Assembly (NCBI RefSeq): GCF_009905375.1
Contig: NC_133649.1
Coordinates: forward strand, 236,682,201-236,746,200
Source: Apium graveolens
Lineage: Eukaryota; Streptophyta; Magnoliopsida; Apiales; Apiaceae
Length of the DNA: 64,000 bases
Direction: 5' to 3'
Each line of letters starts with the position of its first letter. Positions within the stretch are counted from its first letter, which is position 1. The notes below the pieces were generated by a model. It was not told the DNA's origin, searched no databases, and worked only from the letters and a program-made list of their open reading frames with translations. A program made the translations under genes and the position numbers. Positions 23,145 to 35,320 of this stretch are shown in pieces.

Positions 23145-23566
23145 GGAGCAAAGAGAACATGAAATGTTTGGCCATTTAATCATTATCCCCATCAAAAAGG
23201 ACATTTTTAATCGAGCAACAATTTCTTTTGAACAAATTGATTTGCGTAATTATAGTGTTCGAGCAAATGGTTTATATAAAAGATTTTAAGTTTTGTAGGA
23301 TACATACAGTCGAAACTTTCTTCCAAAATAATTTTTCAAGCAATTAAAAAGAGGAAACATCTTTTGTTTTGAATTTTTTTTCTGGAATAAATACTTCATA
23401 TTACCTACATTTCAAATTTAACAGAGAAAAAACTAAATATCAATTGCTAAAAGATATAATCTACGCAGATCACTTTTGATAACTACACTAATTATGTATT
23501 TAGGTCATATGCGAAAATCATCTTTTTTATGCTCAAATGAACTCATCATTCTAGTTTTAGTTAAAA
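23145..23566. other. Intergenic DNA, no gene seen
   Basis: AT-rich unique-looking sequence without coding signal or repeat structure that I can recognise. Confidence 0.5.
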
Positions 23567-23600
23567 CTAGCTCTATACCCCGTGCAATGCACGGGCATTA
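23567..23600 (-). mobile_element. 3' terminus of another Helitron
   Basis: On the minus strand the sequence reads GCCCGTGCATTGCACGGGG, 7 bp, CTAG, then TTTT: a strong 8-bp stem hairpin close to a CTAG|T end. The body would extend to higher coordinates. I could not find its TC 5' end before the repeats at 24,040, so only the terminus is annotated. Confidence 0.65.
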
Positions 23601-24029
23601 TATAGATTGGACGAATCGATATTATTTTAGTTATACTTTATAATAATATTTCATGTTATCCCCCCTCCGAATGTTGATGGATTTATTTGTGTATATGAGA
23701 AGTTTTTTTAGAAATTTTAGTAATTGCCTAAACTACTGCACGATATAGTTGTTTGTTTACATAAAATTTTAAGTATTCTTCAATTTTAATTTCCGACCTT
23801 AATAAATTTTTCCCCTCTCTCGAAAAATATTAATAAATTCACATCTCTCGACATACTAGGCGCTTCTTGGTTGTATTTCATATATAAACTTTACTAAGAT
23901 TATTTATTTTAGTTAATATTATTCGTTCACGCCATGATGACGCCATAAAATACTAATGTAAACCAACATAATCATATATTTTATTAATTATGAACACCAT
24001 AATTTAAAGGTTTTTTTGCATAAATTAAC
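23601..24029. other. AT-rich sequence, possible Helitron body
   Basis: Non-coding. It may belong to the Helitron whose 3' end is at 23,567. No gene seen. Confidence 0.4.
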
Positions 24030-24060
24030 ACATAGATATACATATATATATATATATATG

Positions 24061-24101
<41 letters not shown>

Positions 24102-24345
24102 GTCCTGAATTTAATTTTTTTGTGTAAATATAAGAATATATATGTATATATATTATATATACATATATATGTGTGTGTGTCTATATACATATATATGAAA
24201 GTCCTGAATTTAATTTTTTTGTGTAAATATAAATATATATATATATGTGTGTGTATATATTATATATACATATATATATGTTTGTGTATATATATATACA
24301 TATGAAAGTCCTGAATTTATTTTTTTGTGTAAATATAAGAATATA
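24030..24345. repeat. Minisatellite of ~100-bp units with (TA)n and (TG)n
   Basis: GAAAGTCCTGAATTTAATTTTTTTGTGTAAATA-type blocks start at 24,098, 24,197 and 24,304. They are separated by variable TATA/TGTG tracts, giving units of about 99 and 107 bp. The many short 'Ile-Tyr' reading frames on both strands are by-products of the dinucleotide repeats and not genes. Confidence 0.85.
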
Positions 24346-24876
24346 ACACTTAAAGTATGACATGATTAAATATAAATATTTATTCAGTTAGACATATAAA
24401 TGGTTGCGATACACATAATCATATTTAATATATAAGTTTCTCTAGTTGATTTGTTTTTAATATTTAATTCGCAAATATTTATAGTAGACTATAATGTGAT
24501 AAATATGGTATATGCCAGTCAACTGTGTGATTAAAGGTGGGTGTGAAGTGGGAGAGGATGGATGTCATAATTGGGGTGCGAAGCGAATGGGCGCTGTGCT
24601 GTTTTTCGGGGCGGGGGCGAAGAGAGACGAAATATTCTTTACTCAAGTTTGACCAATTAATATAAATAAATAAATTTTATTTTAATAGTAAGATTTTGTA
24701 CGATTTTCGCATATCTTTTTATCTATATATATTTTTTGTCATTAAGATTAACGACGAACAATAATATTTTGTAAAAATAAATTTTATTATAATTTAAATG
24801 TACTATCACTTTTTTTTATAAATAACATGATTTTGTACTCAAGTTTCTCATGTATTAATATTGTTTATTTTTTTAT
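24346..24876. other. Intergenic DNA with one GC-rich island
   Basis: A G-rich patch at about 24,535-24,640 (GGGTGCGAAGCGAATGGGCG, GGGGCGGGGGCG) stands out from the very AT-rich surroundings. It has no recognisable gene and no long ORF. Confidence 0.5.
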
Positions 24877-24945
24877 AATAATAATAATAATAATTATTAT
24901 TATTATTATTACTATAATAATAATAATTATTATTATTATTATTAG
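24877..24945. repeat. (ATA/TTA)n trinucleotide palindromes
   Basis: Runs of ATA are followed by runs of TTA, twice, so each half can fold back into a hairpin. Non-coding. Confidence 0.8.
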
Positions 24946-25380
24946 AATTTTTAATATATATGTTTTATAGACCTTCTATTCAAATTAAATATTTTTTATT
25001 TTTTAATGAAATTTAAAATTATTACTATTACTATTAATAATTATTTTTACTTTATATTTAAAATTCACTTAATTATATTATTAATTTGATAATTAATAAT
25101 TTATGTATTCTCGTACTTAGAATTTAACTTACGTTAAAAATAAGTACAATTTTATTTTTTGTAGACAAAAAAAAAAAATTGAATCATTAACTAAAAGAGA
25201 AATTTCATTTGAATATTAGGTTTTTAATTTTCGAAGCAAATAAAAAGGACAGGACATGACTGCCACATGCCAAATAGAAAAACAAACTTAGGGTAATATA
25301 ATATTTTTATTGTTTTGCTCTATAATTAAGAACCTGCTCTGAAAATATAACATCTCTAACTAAATTGTTATATATATACA
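24946..25380. other. AT-rich intergenic DNA, no gene seen
   Basis: Low-complexity A/T sequence with no coding signal. Confidence 0.5.
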
Positions 25381-25467
25381 CATGTACGTACATTCGTACA
25401 TATGTTTGTATGGATATATGTATATATGGATACATGCATGCGTGCATGTATTTATATAATAATTAGT

Positions 25468-25508
<41 letters not shown>

Positions 25509-25548
25509 GCATGCGTGCATGCGTGCATGTATTTATATAATAATTAGT

Positions 25549-25590
<42 letters not shown>

Positions 25591-25770
25591 GTATGCAATA
25601 ATTAATCGATATTAGTAAGTCACTTATGGGATAGCTTATGTATTATATGATACATGCATGTATCTCTATAATAATTAGTTATAAATAAATATATATACTA
25701 TGTATGCAACAACTAATCGATATTAGTAAGTCAATTATGTATTATATGAATTATTATGCAAGGATTATCA
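25381..25770. repeat. Tandem repeat with ATGCATGC palindromes and (TA)n
   Basis: A unit of about 75-80 bp, 'acatgcatgcgtgcatgtatttatataataattagttataaa' plus a TA run, occurs at 25,431 and 25,503. A third degenerate copy is at about 25,650. The segment 'aactaatcgatattagtaagtca' also occurs twice (25,600 and 25,709), so there is a larger duplication of about 110 bp on top of the small one. Confidence 0.8.
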
Positions 25771-26300
25771 TTTAAATTTTTTATACTAATTTTTTTTTAA
25801 TAGAGTATGTAAATTTTATGAAGAAATTATTTTTAATGACTTGCATATTAATGATGTTTTAATTGAAATAATAAAAATTACATGAATAAATCCATATTAA
25901 ATATATAATAATGAATGAGTTGCATATTAATGATGTTTTAATTTAGGTAATAAAAATTAAATGAATGAATCGGTATTAATTATATAATAATGAATGAACA
26001 TTAATGGTTAAAACAAATCATGTATGGATATTAATTACTGTATTTATGATTAAATTTGCTCAGCAAACCCCCCTATCCCCCTATTCCTGTATTAGATATA
26101 TAATAGATTTGACAAGTAATCAATTCGAAAATGTTAGGCACGATAGTTGTGGTAATCGAATGCCAACGCTCAGAACATATATATATATATATATATAGAC
26201 ACACGATAGTGAAAACTACACGTCGTGTTGTTCAACGGTGGCGGTAACTATTTGAATTGCATTTCCAGTTTCTAGTATAAAGTTCATTTATACTTGTAAA
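25771..26300. repeat. 78-bp tandem duplication and flanking intergenic DNA
   Basis: Two 78-bp units starting TTGCATATTAATGATGTTTT lie at 25,842-25,919 and 25,920-25,995, with few differences. An (AT)n run follows at about 26,178. No gene seen. Confidence 0.75.
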
Positions 26301-26390
26301 CTGATGACTTTGAAAGCAAAAATATTTAACTAGCTTTAAACAATCTATTTCTGCCTGTACAGTTCCTAAACAAAACATATCTGTTTCAAA

Positions 26391-26396
26391 TTTATT
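26391..26396 (-). terminator. Candidate poly(A) signal of the choline kinase gene
   Basis: On the minus strand AATAAA lies about 95 bp after the proposed stop codon at 26,490, a suitable distance for 3' end formation in a plant transcript. Confidence 0.5.
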
Positions 26397-26489
26397 TGCT
26401 CACAGCTTACAAGTGTCTGGCACCTTAGCGAGTCTCCTGTCAACATAACAAAAGACAGCTCGGTCCTATGCCTTCTTCGTGACTTGGTC

Positions 26490-29400
26490 CTATGCATTCT
26501 CCGTACCTGCTAGAACATCAGAGATTATTTCAGAAACAAAAATGGGATCCTGATCAGGAAAAAGATGTCCCCAAAGTTGAACTGTGAATGGTAGGTTTTA
26601 GGTTGAATCATTACTTGTAAACAAGAACCAAGTAAAAGTCTGCAAAATCTTGCGTGTAAACCACACCTTTTTCCAGTGAATGTTGAACTTATATAGTTAA
26701 ATCAAAAATCTAATCAACTGAGAGGGGCTTGGATCATAAAACGTCAATTACTTATTACAATTAAATTGTTGCTGTAAGGTTATGCAATATAATCAAGGAC
26801 TTACTACTAGCATGCGTGCCACCACCGGTAGAAGATCCCAAAAGTTCAGGCTTCCTTAACCAGTACTGTTGAAATCGTTGTCTAGCATACTCCTTATAGT
26901 CGAAGTCAATTTCATTAACAAGTTCCTGGAACAGAAAATTACATTATATTCGAGAGTTCTCACAAAGATAATGATGCTTAATACAGTTTTACTTAACGTG
27001 GTAATTCATAATTAGGCAACAGATCATATAAATGGACCTTGTACTTATGGCACTAAATGTAGACATTGCATTAAAATGCAACACAGAAGACACACACATA
27101 TTCATAAATAAACTAATATTAAGCAAAATATAAGAGTAATAAAATTAAAGTACCCTATACCTCCCCTAATACTGATATGCACAGCAAGATAGCTAAATAA
27201 AATCAAAAACCTACACTGACAAAGAAAAATCACTAGCAATAAGAGTATATAAAATCAAAAACCTACAGTGACAAAGAAAAATCACTAGCAACAAAGGAAA
27301 AAAAAAACTTTGCTACTCGCAGAAAATAGAGAAAAACGTCTCCTAGCCCAAAAATGTCTAGAAGGAATAGAGTTTCCTCTATCATCAAGCAATTTATGTC
27401 TTTGTGCTCTCTAATTCATCCCAGGCATATTGGATAAATTCCACCCATTTCTGCTTTCTCTTCTTCTACAGGTACTTCTCTGAGTACCGAACTGCAGCAA
27501 CCTATTCCATTGTCTCTTGTCGTACCAAAATTTTAGAACTTATTGAGGAAACTTCTAGATAACCTTTCATTCAATTAAAAAATGCACATCAGGTCTGTTT
27601 CTTGTATATGAAGTATACTAATAATTTCTTTTTTCTCAACAGTAAATTTTATGAGAAATATATACTCAAGGGGGAAGACATTCACCAATTTATATCAGTA
27701 TGAGCTAAATAAAGAAAAAAAATCAACCTCTGGAAGACTATAAATTCTTGTCCCAACCAAAAATTCATCCTCTTGTTCCATCATTGTAAATAATGCAACT
27801 CTACGTAGATATTTCTACCTCAGAAAAACCTAAATATACTTCCAAGGACTTCACTACATATCTCTTTGCCACTAATTATTTCACGCTTCAGTAAATCCAG
27901 TAACAAGATTTTTTAAGAACAAAAAGTTCAAATTTAGACCAGTCTAGTAAGATAAGTCACCTAGTCAATGATTCACATGTCTGATGATTTTATGATTTCT
28001 GGAACTAAATTTTAGACCTTGATGAAGGTAGGAGATGGAAATGGTGAATATTACCGATATTAATCCCCATAATCCCCAAAACAGATGACTTGCAAGAGTA
28101 TACTTCTCGACTTCTTGCACTAATTGTTCCATTTCAGATTCACTGGGCTCTATACCTGCATGGCAATAAAAATTGTCAGGCCCAAAAATTCTATACAGTC
28201 CAGACTCTCTATTGGCTATCATGGTATGTGTCTGTATATTTTGTTTGGGAAGTACTACACTACTTTACTTGCAATATAATCCATGCTTCAGTTAAAAGCA
28301 GACAGGCAAGGTAGCTACAACACCAACATCTCTGTTTTGCTTCTATTTTGACAAGTAAATCTTGTCAACTGATGACTTACAGATCCCAAGTTTCAATAAA
28401 TTAAAAAGTTACCTCTTTCACTTTTGTAAAAAAATATTTGATAAACTAAACTCTTTCTTCTTACCTGAACAGGTCAGATATACCTGAAGAAATCTTTTAC
28501 GCTCATCATAACCTGAAAGAATATCAGATTAAAGGAGCTGAGTAAAATCTCAGGTTCATAACACAATAATAAGTTATAAACTACAATTTGGATATGTTGA
28601 TGTGGTTTGTGCATAACACTCACCCACCTGGATATTTACTATAGTCCATAAGATGAGGTGTCTCTGTATGATAGTCAGCAGCCATCTCACAAAAGTGGTT
28701 TGCAATATCAAAGGCAATAGGGTTGTAACACGCATACTCGTAGTCCTACGATAAAATAATATTAAAAAGAAAACAACAATACATAATTTAAAGAAACAAT
28801 TGCATTACCAGAAGATGATATACTGAAGGATGAATTTCACTTATTGCATCATACATTAATATAATCAGAAATTTGTTTGATTATTTATTTTACTTTTGAG
28901 ATGATTGACAGGTAGTCTTCATTATAACTGTTCTGCATTTTTAATGCAGGAGGTTCACTTGAGGTAGAACTCTCACAAGTGAAGGCCAGGGATATTTCTC
29001 AGAAAGGAAAGAAGAAAATGAAGGCAACAAAGTCAAGAAAAAGAGTACCCACCGATGAAACAACTAACAAAGTTTGCTAATTGAAACATTTTGTTGTTTA
29101 ATATATACATGAAAAATCTGAATGACTTCAATTTACATTATTGTCATATAACATGTTCAGCTTCCAACAGCAGTTGTATTATATATACATGAAAAATATC
29201 TGACTTGACTTTAAAGTTACATTTTTGTCATGAAATTTATGCAGCTTCCAACAGCAGGAAGCAAGAAACATGACTAATGTAAAAGGGTTACATGTTTCTT
29301 TCTAAATAACAAGCTACTTATATAATTCAAACCAGGTATACATAATATCGCAAAGGTTCAGTGGAGACACTTGATTGTTAGACTGACCATTGCAGTACAT

Positions 29401-32400
29401 AGTGCAGATAGCAATGTATTTTGACTTAAATAATATTATTGAAAATTGCAGTGCAATGAACTTGATTTGCTAAACAAGTTCACTTCAACCATGAAACTTC
29501 TCCGAAAAGTGGTGTATGTGTCCGGAGAAGAAATTGTAGGAGGCTGGGTATAATACATATAATGTATATAAACATAAAATATACTAGTATTGCAGTACAT
29601 AGTGCGCAAAAAAATATATTTAATATACATGTCATTTAAGGGTCTAACATGTAGGTGGTCTACCCAGAAGTCAGAACATAATTCAACTTAATATTGAATT
29701 AATCAAATTATGATAAAGCAAAACAAACCGATTTACGGATTATTTAAATTATATTAGGTGATTCATAAATTAAAATAATTATAGCGTAGGATTTCTCCAT
29801 TTTAAATAAATATTGACGTATTTAAATTAAAACTAAAAAATTTATAATTTATCCATAAAAAGTAATAACTTACATAATATTATCATACACATATACTTGC
29901 TATAATGTAATAATATGATAGATTATTATTGTTAAGGATAATTTCAGTTTTAAATAATAAATAAAAATCATTATAACTGAGACAGACTCTACGAGTGATA
30001 AATATAATACTCTCAAAAAGTAACGTACATTACGTTTGAAAAAAAGATAGGTTTGAGTGTCATGTTGCAAGGATAAACGAGGAAAACTATCATTCAGCGT
30101 GGAAACTGACCAACTAAAGAAAACCTTATAGCATCTCAACTCATCACACTATCTTCGTGTGATTTCAACACTAAAATAATCTACAAATTACACTATTTTT
30201 ATATTCGACTCCAACCCACTAGCACTAAATTTTACACCGAAATGAATCTTCCTTGTATTATATAGGCTATTGCTTAAATACAAAAGAAAAGTACAAAAGT
30301 TATAAAGTTGGTCGGATACAAGTGGAATGAATATGTTTTAGTTGTTTTAGGTGAGGAGTATAAGGGCAATGTTGGAATAAGTAAAACTCTAAAAGTTTGA
30401 CGTGACACCAAATTTGGTGTCACCAAAATGGTGCAAACTTGAGAGGTGAGTTAGAGAGGAAATTTACACCGAAATGGCGTAAAAGTAAAAATTCAAAGTT
30501 AGGATGGAGATGTTCTTAGTCACTTACCGAAAAAAAGTGTTCTGCACGCATTCAGTATGTTAGATAACACATTTCACATTTTAAACCTCGTAATTATAAC
30601 AAAATGAATCATTAAGAAATCAATAAGTGTTATGAACACCCCTTAAATATTTATGATTAGTTTCAAGTATCAAAAGCTAATTAATTTTTCATCAAACTAG
30701 TGCAAGGTATCAAAAGCTTAACATCAATAGACTATTTTTTAACTTCTGTTGTTGCAATAGGATGACGAAATAGGGAACATGTTTTAGCAATATAGCCCAC
30801 AACAGATATGCATTACCGGAAAGCAGGAGTTTTTCAATCAATTAATAAATTGCGTTAAGAATCATAGAGAACCAAAATAATATAACCAGGGTTTAGTACT
30901 TACAATTATGGTTATGAAGCTTGTCTCTTCATCTATCATTATGTTACCATATTGCAGGTCATTGTGGCAAAATCCTGTAGCTACATCCGAAGAGAGAGCA
31001 TTCTCCAAAAAAGATATTTCCTGCTCAATTATGTTTAAGCCAAAGTCCCTAGCTTCTTCGGTTGAAGACATGCGTTTGGCAACACCAAGGTAATTGCTGA
31101 ATCACAAAAAAGCACCATTCTATATAAGAATAACGATAATAATCTAGGTGACTATTACCACTGAAAACGTTGCAGGGGACAATGTTGACTTAAATCTCTT
31201 TTCATTGAAGGTTCTTACCGCAGTCTATCCCAAAGAAAGACGGTCTTTGAACCAGGCATGTCAAGGTTGTGAAATTCCTTCATTTTAGTTGCTATAAGGG
31301 CAGATGTCTCTGGATCACGCAAATCAACTGCTGATAACGTCTGGAATTCCCAAAGAAAGTCATATATAGTACTTACGGTTTCAGTGCTTAAGAAACTCAA
31401 GAATCTGTTTAACAATTTCTTAAACTTCATAAATAAACATTCCTGAGCTGCTAAACTCAAAGACAATAGTACTCCATATATCTATTGAATTACTAGATGC
31501 TCAACTTTTTTTTTGTTTAAAGGGACTTGCAAATGCTATTGGAAAGGGTCAAACCCTGAGCACTCCAGCCCATCAGGCAGCTATTGAAAACCCAATTTTG
31601 GCATATGGTTACAAAATATCAGTTAGTTCACATATGAATCTGCATCATAAGAACCAAGAGTTGATGTATAAGTTAACTCATAGAAATCTCGGCTATATGT
31701 TCTCATTCTCGGTTCCTAATCGATGTGAAGTACATCTACATCTAATTAGCAGAGAAAACCTATGTAGTTAATTTATCATTCAAAATTTTAGCAACAGCAA
31801 TAAACATCACTAATGGGATGTAAGCCACATGATCACAGGTCATCATAACGGGCATAGTCAAGCAGATGCTAAAACAAGACACATGGACAATTAAATCCCA
31901 TTTTTCAATTCGTAGCAAAACAATAAACAAGCTTCAAATTCACCAAATAAATAACAATCATAAAAATTTAGCACAAGTGCAAAACTTTCTGCGATACTTG
32001 CTATATTGTTTCTTCAGGGGTGTGGTAAATTAAAATTACTTCCTCGACTGAATCATAACTTCATATCAGGTTTACAGGATTTGCAATGTTTTTGTTACCC
32101 TACTAAATGTGACTTGGGACCTTTTATATGTGTACAGTCTAAACCTACAATTCCGACCCCCTAACCCCCACCACCAGGATTTCAGTAATAGCAAAATGAA
32201 AACTTCATGCTTACAATATCAATGAACTATTACATATTACATTAAAAGGTAAGTTTGAACCTGTTTAAATCCAAAAAAAAAAACATTAAAGATGTATATC
32301 TTAAAGAAAAAACGGAGAAATGATCAATACCCTTGCATGAATGAACTCCTCAATTCTCCCATTGGAGAACCTGCCCAATAACCTCGGGCCACGACCCATT

Positions 32401-32675
32401 TTAGACATGAATTCAAATGTCCTAATTTCATTTTCCCTATCAAAGAAAATGTCTACTCCTTCACCGTAAATCCTAACCAAAACTTTTCTTGATCTCTCTG
32501 TTGTTGTAGGCCACTTAATCTGAAAAACCTGATTTGTCATCGCTCCTTTAACTGGAATTACCTGTAACGCATTTGGATCAATTATATCATCCCATCCAGA
32601 AGCCAAAGATTGAAGAATTTTTGTTGCTTCGGAAGGTATACGATCCTTTTTCTTCTCATTTTCCACAGAACCCAT
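26490..32675 (-). CDS. CK: Choline kinase (choline/ethanolamine kinase family), eight coding exons
   Basis: ATP-dependent phosphorylation of choline, the first step of the cytosolic CDP-choline route to phosphatidylcholine. Exons read from GT-AG junctions: 32,675-32,331; 31,340-31,219; 31,096-30,904; 28,745-28,628; 28,512-28,465; 28,155-28,055; 26,925-26,805; 26,506-26,490. All phases match and give 354 residues, normal for the family. Seen in order: ATP loop GAMTNQVF (44-51), RIYGEG (68-73), the catalytic loop [11 protein letters not shown] (His200, Asp202, Asn207), the DYE motif with Asp221 across the exon 3/4 junction, then [11 protein letters not shown] and the family C-terminus [12 protein letters not shown] ... 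[15 protein letters not shown]. There is no signal peptide. ATG at 32,675 is preferred because an in-frame TGA lies just upstream. The last exon is tentative: without it, reading continues to a TAA at 26,763-26,761. The plant CK subgroup fits better than ethanolamine kinase because of the IDPxALQV and RTLSAxDLRDPE segments. Intron 3 is 2.2 kb and holds a MITE. Confidence 0.93.
27199..27302. repeat. 52-bp tandem duplication in choline kinase intron 6
   Basis: The unit beginning AAAATCAAAAACCTACA occurs at 27,199 and again at 27,251, with two or three differences. Intronic, no coding role. Confidence 0.8.
29100..29258. repeat. Imperfect ~80-bp duplication in choline kinase intron 3
   Basis: 'atatatacatgaaaaat ... 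cagcttccaacagcag' appears at about 29,100-29,173 and 29,180-29,256 with scattered differences. Confidence 0.65.
30129..30515. mobile_element. Harbinger-like MITE in choline kinase intron 3
   Basis: A 387-bp segment lies between two TTA trinucleotides (30,126-30,128 and 30,516-30,518). The ends TAGCATCTCAACTC and, reversed, GAACATCTCCATCC are imperfect inverted repeats. TTA target sites and a 'CATCTCCA' end are typical of PIF/Harbinger MITEs. It holds the near-palindrome GGTGTCACCAAAATGGTG-like stretch near 30,415. Non-coding. Confidence 0.55.
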
Positions 32676-33345
32676 TTCTAAAGCAGCTACACCCAACCTT
32701 CAAATTCCAAGAACGTTGAAAACAATTCAAATTAGTGCCTACTAAAGAAAAAAATAAAGAAAACCTAATGAAAACCAAAAAATGCTTATGACTTTCTCTT
32801 TAGAAATTCAAGAAAACTTAAATAGGTACCATTCAACAATATTTGAAGACAGCTAAGGAAGCTTCAATTTTTGAATTCAAGAAAATTCAAAAATCATTCG
32901 GTACCGGAAAAATAAAGAAAGCCCAAAAAACTTTAGCTTTAATTTTTAAATTTCAAAAAAATGAAAGATGGAATCCATTTTCTGAAAGATCCTGGCTTAA
33001 TAAAAACAAGTAATCAACAGAGAAATTAAACAAAGAAAGAATTAATCTTTGCAACTCAAGATGATTAAACATTAAAAAATTGATGATTGGTAACCATTTA
33101 AGAAGAATTGAAGAAAAATCAATAAAAGGCTCAAGCTTTGATCTTTGAACCCAAAATGATTGAAAACGCAATAAAGCTCGAAACTTCAATATTTAAAATT
33201 CAAGGAAAAAATAAATTGCATTACCCATTAATGAAAAAAGAAAAAGAAAACATAAAGATAGAGGTATTTGTTACCTAAATGGAGAGAGGAAACGGGTCGG
33301 GTAAAGTGGAATAATGGGTTGGGGAAATATATAGAGTTTCGAAAT
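32676..33345 (-). promoter_or_regulatory. 5' leader with intron and core promoter of choline kinase
   Basis: On the minus strand a TATA box, TCTATATATTTCC, lies at about 33,340-33,327, placing the start near 33,300. A splice donor TTTAG|GTAACA occurs at 33,274. An acceptor GCTGCTTTAG lies directly before the start ATG (AA ATG at 32,677-32,673). The inferred 5'UTR intron is thus about 600 bp. It has four or so partly repeated stretches 'attcaagaaaa'. Many plant housekeeping genes have such a leader intron. Inference from signals only. Confidence 0.55.
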
Positions 33346-33891
33346 ATCTAGAATTTGGGGGAAAGAGCAACTAGGGATTGTGTTTGCAGAGAGACGTTGG
33401 ATTAGAGATGCAGTGCGGGAGATACGGTGCATTGGAATTACAATGAATAACAGTGACAGAGTAGTTTAGTATGCTACTACTGGGTTTAGCGAGGGTGAGA
33501 GTGAGTAAAATCGTGACAGGTGGGCTGCACAAGAAGGGTGAGTCATGGTGGTCACTCGATCGTAAATTATGGTTTAAACTCTCTTTTTAACTTAATTTTT
33601 AATAAAAAAAAAAAAGGTAAAACGTGGCACGAATGCACGTTTTGGGTCTAAACGCTAAAACAGGTGTTTTGTTCCTTAAATCTCATAAGCTGCTGTTCTT
33701 TTCTCGCCTAGTGTAAGTTTTTTAAACTTTTACTAAAATACATAAAAATACTACAAAATTTTACTAATTATCGAAATTAAAGCATACAATTAAATTAAAA
33801 ATAAATAAACATACTAATACATAAAAATGATCAATAAAAATCTCAAAATCCAATACATTTTTTAGCCAGCATTAATATTAAACAAGTTCCA
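33346..33891. other. Intergenic region upstream of choline kinase
   Basis: No gene. An A-run (33,602-33,615) is followed by AAAACGTGGCACGAATGCAC and TTTTGGGTCTAAACGC, which has a direct relative at about 35,914-35,950 on the far side of the MULE pseudogene. Confidence 0.5.
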
Positions 33892-35320
33892 CTAATTAAA
33901 TAACTCATTTTTCCCCTTGGGTGCTTGAAAATCCATCGCATTCTGGTATCTCGTATACTTCCTTCTTCCATTCTTTTTATCAACATCTTTGTCATGAATC
34001 ATGTTTGGAAAGTTAATACCCGTCAGCCAACGCGAATCTCCTTTGCTCGGAATGAGTTCGAAAACACCATTGTAAACCATCGATACATTCTATAATCTAT
34101 AGATTTCATCAACCAACGTGGCTCAACTTCAAATGTGCACAGCAGGCAATCACATGAGAACAAAGAATACGATTACTTTGCCATTTCCCACAAGAACGCA
34201 AATACTTATGAATCCTAATAGTATGCCTATTACCCCCCCCCTTTGGTCAACTTTCCTAGTGACTAATTCAAACAACAAATAATTTTGATCATAGATTTTG
34301 ACACTATGACCCCTAGCACTCACAATTAACCGACTCAACATTTTGCTTGCATGATTAGTAAACACTCGACCTTTAGATAACTCGGTCCCATGATTTTCCA
34401 TCTCATCATCCTTAAAAATCTAATCAACCTTGGTTCCCACATTAAAACATTGCAACACTTCCATAAAAAGGGAGGTCTTTATATGATCCTTCCCAAGATC
34501 CATGTTCTTGATTCATTACTAACTTTTTGGCATCTCTAATCTTCTTTCTTCCCGGTTGATACCAAAAATACTTTTCACCGTCGCAATTAACACTTTTTCC
34601 TTAACCGTGGAATCGATTTGATCCTTAACTAGTTCAATAATATCATGAGATGCCAAATTAGGATGGTCTTGGGTAACAGTGGTGCACAAACATGTGTGTG
34701 ATCCCGAAGTTTCCATAATTTAGAATTTTTCAAGTGATTTTAGAAACCTAACATTTAAACTCCATTCACAACCACTATTCTTATTCTTACAAACTACATT
34801 CCAATACACCTCACTTGATCTAATCACCTTAATCTCTTGATGATTTCGGATATGAAAATCTCTAACTGTATGTATCAACACTTTTTTGAATCGAATATCA
34901 TCCCCTCCCTCAACTTCATCGACTCTGATGTCTCCTCCCGTGTAATCAAAGCCCAATAAACAACATCATAAGCATCCAAACTTCTACTACTAACCGTATC
35001 ACCACCAATATACATACTACTAGTAGTTTGATAATCAAAACCCCTACTACCGCTCCTCTCGAAAACTCTCAAACTAGTTTCCACAATTCTCGAATTTGTT
35101 TCAATCAATGGACAAGTTAAAAAATTTTATAAATATATTTCAACAAAAAAGAAGGTCCATTCGAAACAATAATTCCAGAAATCATCTCAACATCATCATC
35201 ATCATCATCAACCAGAATAATACCAAATTTCATATCATTGAAATTTTTCCAGCGATAACACAACTTAAAATCATACAAACTTCTATCAATTTTCAATTTC
35301 AAAAATAATACATCACGCAA
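33892..35320 (-). pseudogene. MULE (MuDR-type) transposase relic without catalytic core
   Basis: Minus-strand pieces in order: an N-terminal stretch with a run of six Asp (about 35,190), a MuDR N-terminal DNA-binding-like block (FHIRNHQEIKVIRSSEVYWNVVCKNKNSGCEW, about 34,850-34,760), HTCLCTTVTQDHPNLAS...KVLIATVKSIFG (34,700-34,560), then directly the late part ARGHSVKIYDQNYLLFEL (34,320-34,260) and a C-terminal GRRKYTRYQ tail (33,975). The order matches plant Mutator-like transposases. Between 34,519 and 34,401 only about 120 bp remain where the DDE catalytic region (several hundred residues) should be. Several frame changes and stops confirm a dead copy. Confidence 0.75.

Noticed and set aside
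22910..23179. 89-codon open frame across the Mutator-type MITE
   Set aside because: Spans the MITE boundary and TSD, so it cannot be an ancestral gene.
24060..24363. Ile/Tyr-rich open frames on both strands
   Set aside because: Produced by TA and TG dinucleotide repeats without stops, not by coding selection.
26490..32675. Ethanolamine kinase instead of choline kinase
   Set aside because: N-terminal IDPxALQV, RTLSAxDLRDPE and the C-terminal FWGLWGLIS pattern match plant choline kinases better; substrate preference cannot be proven by sequence alone.
35096..35308. Ile/Asn-rich plus-strand frame
   Set aside because: Antisense of the MULE relic with its (GAT)n Asp run.
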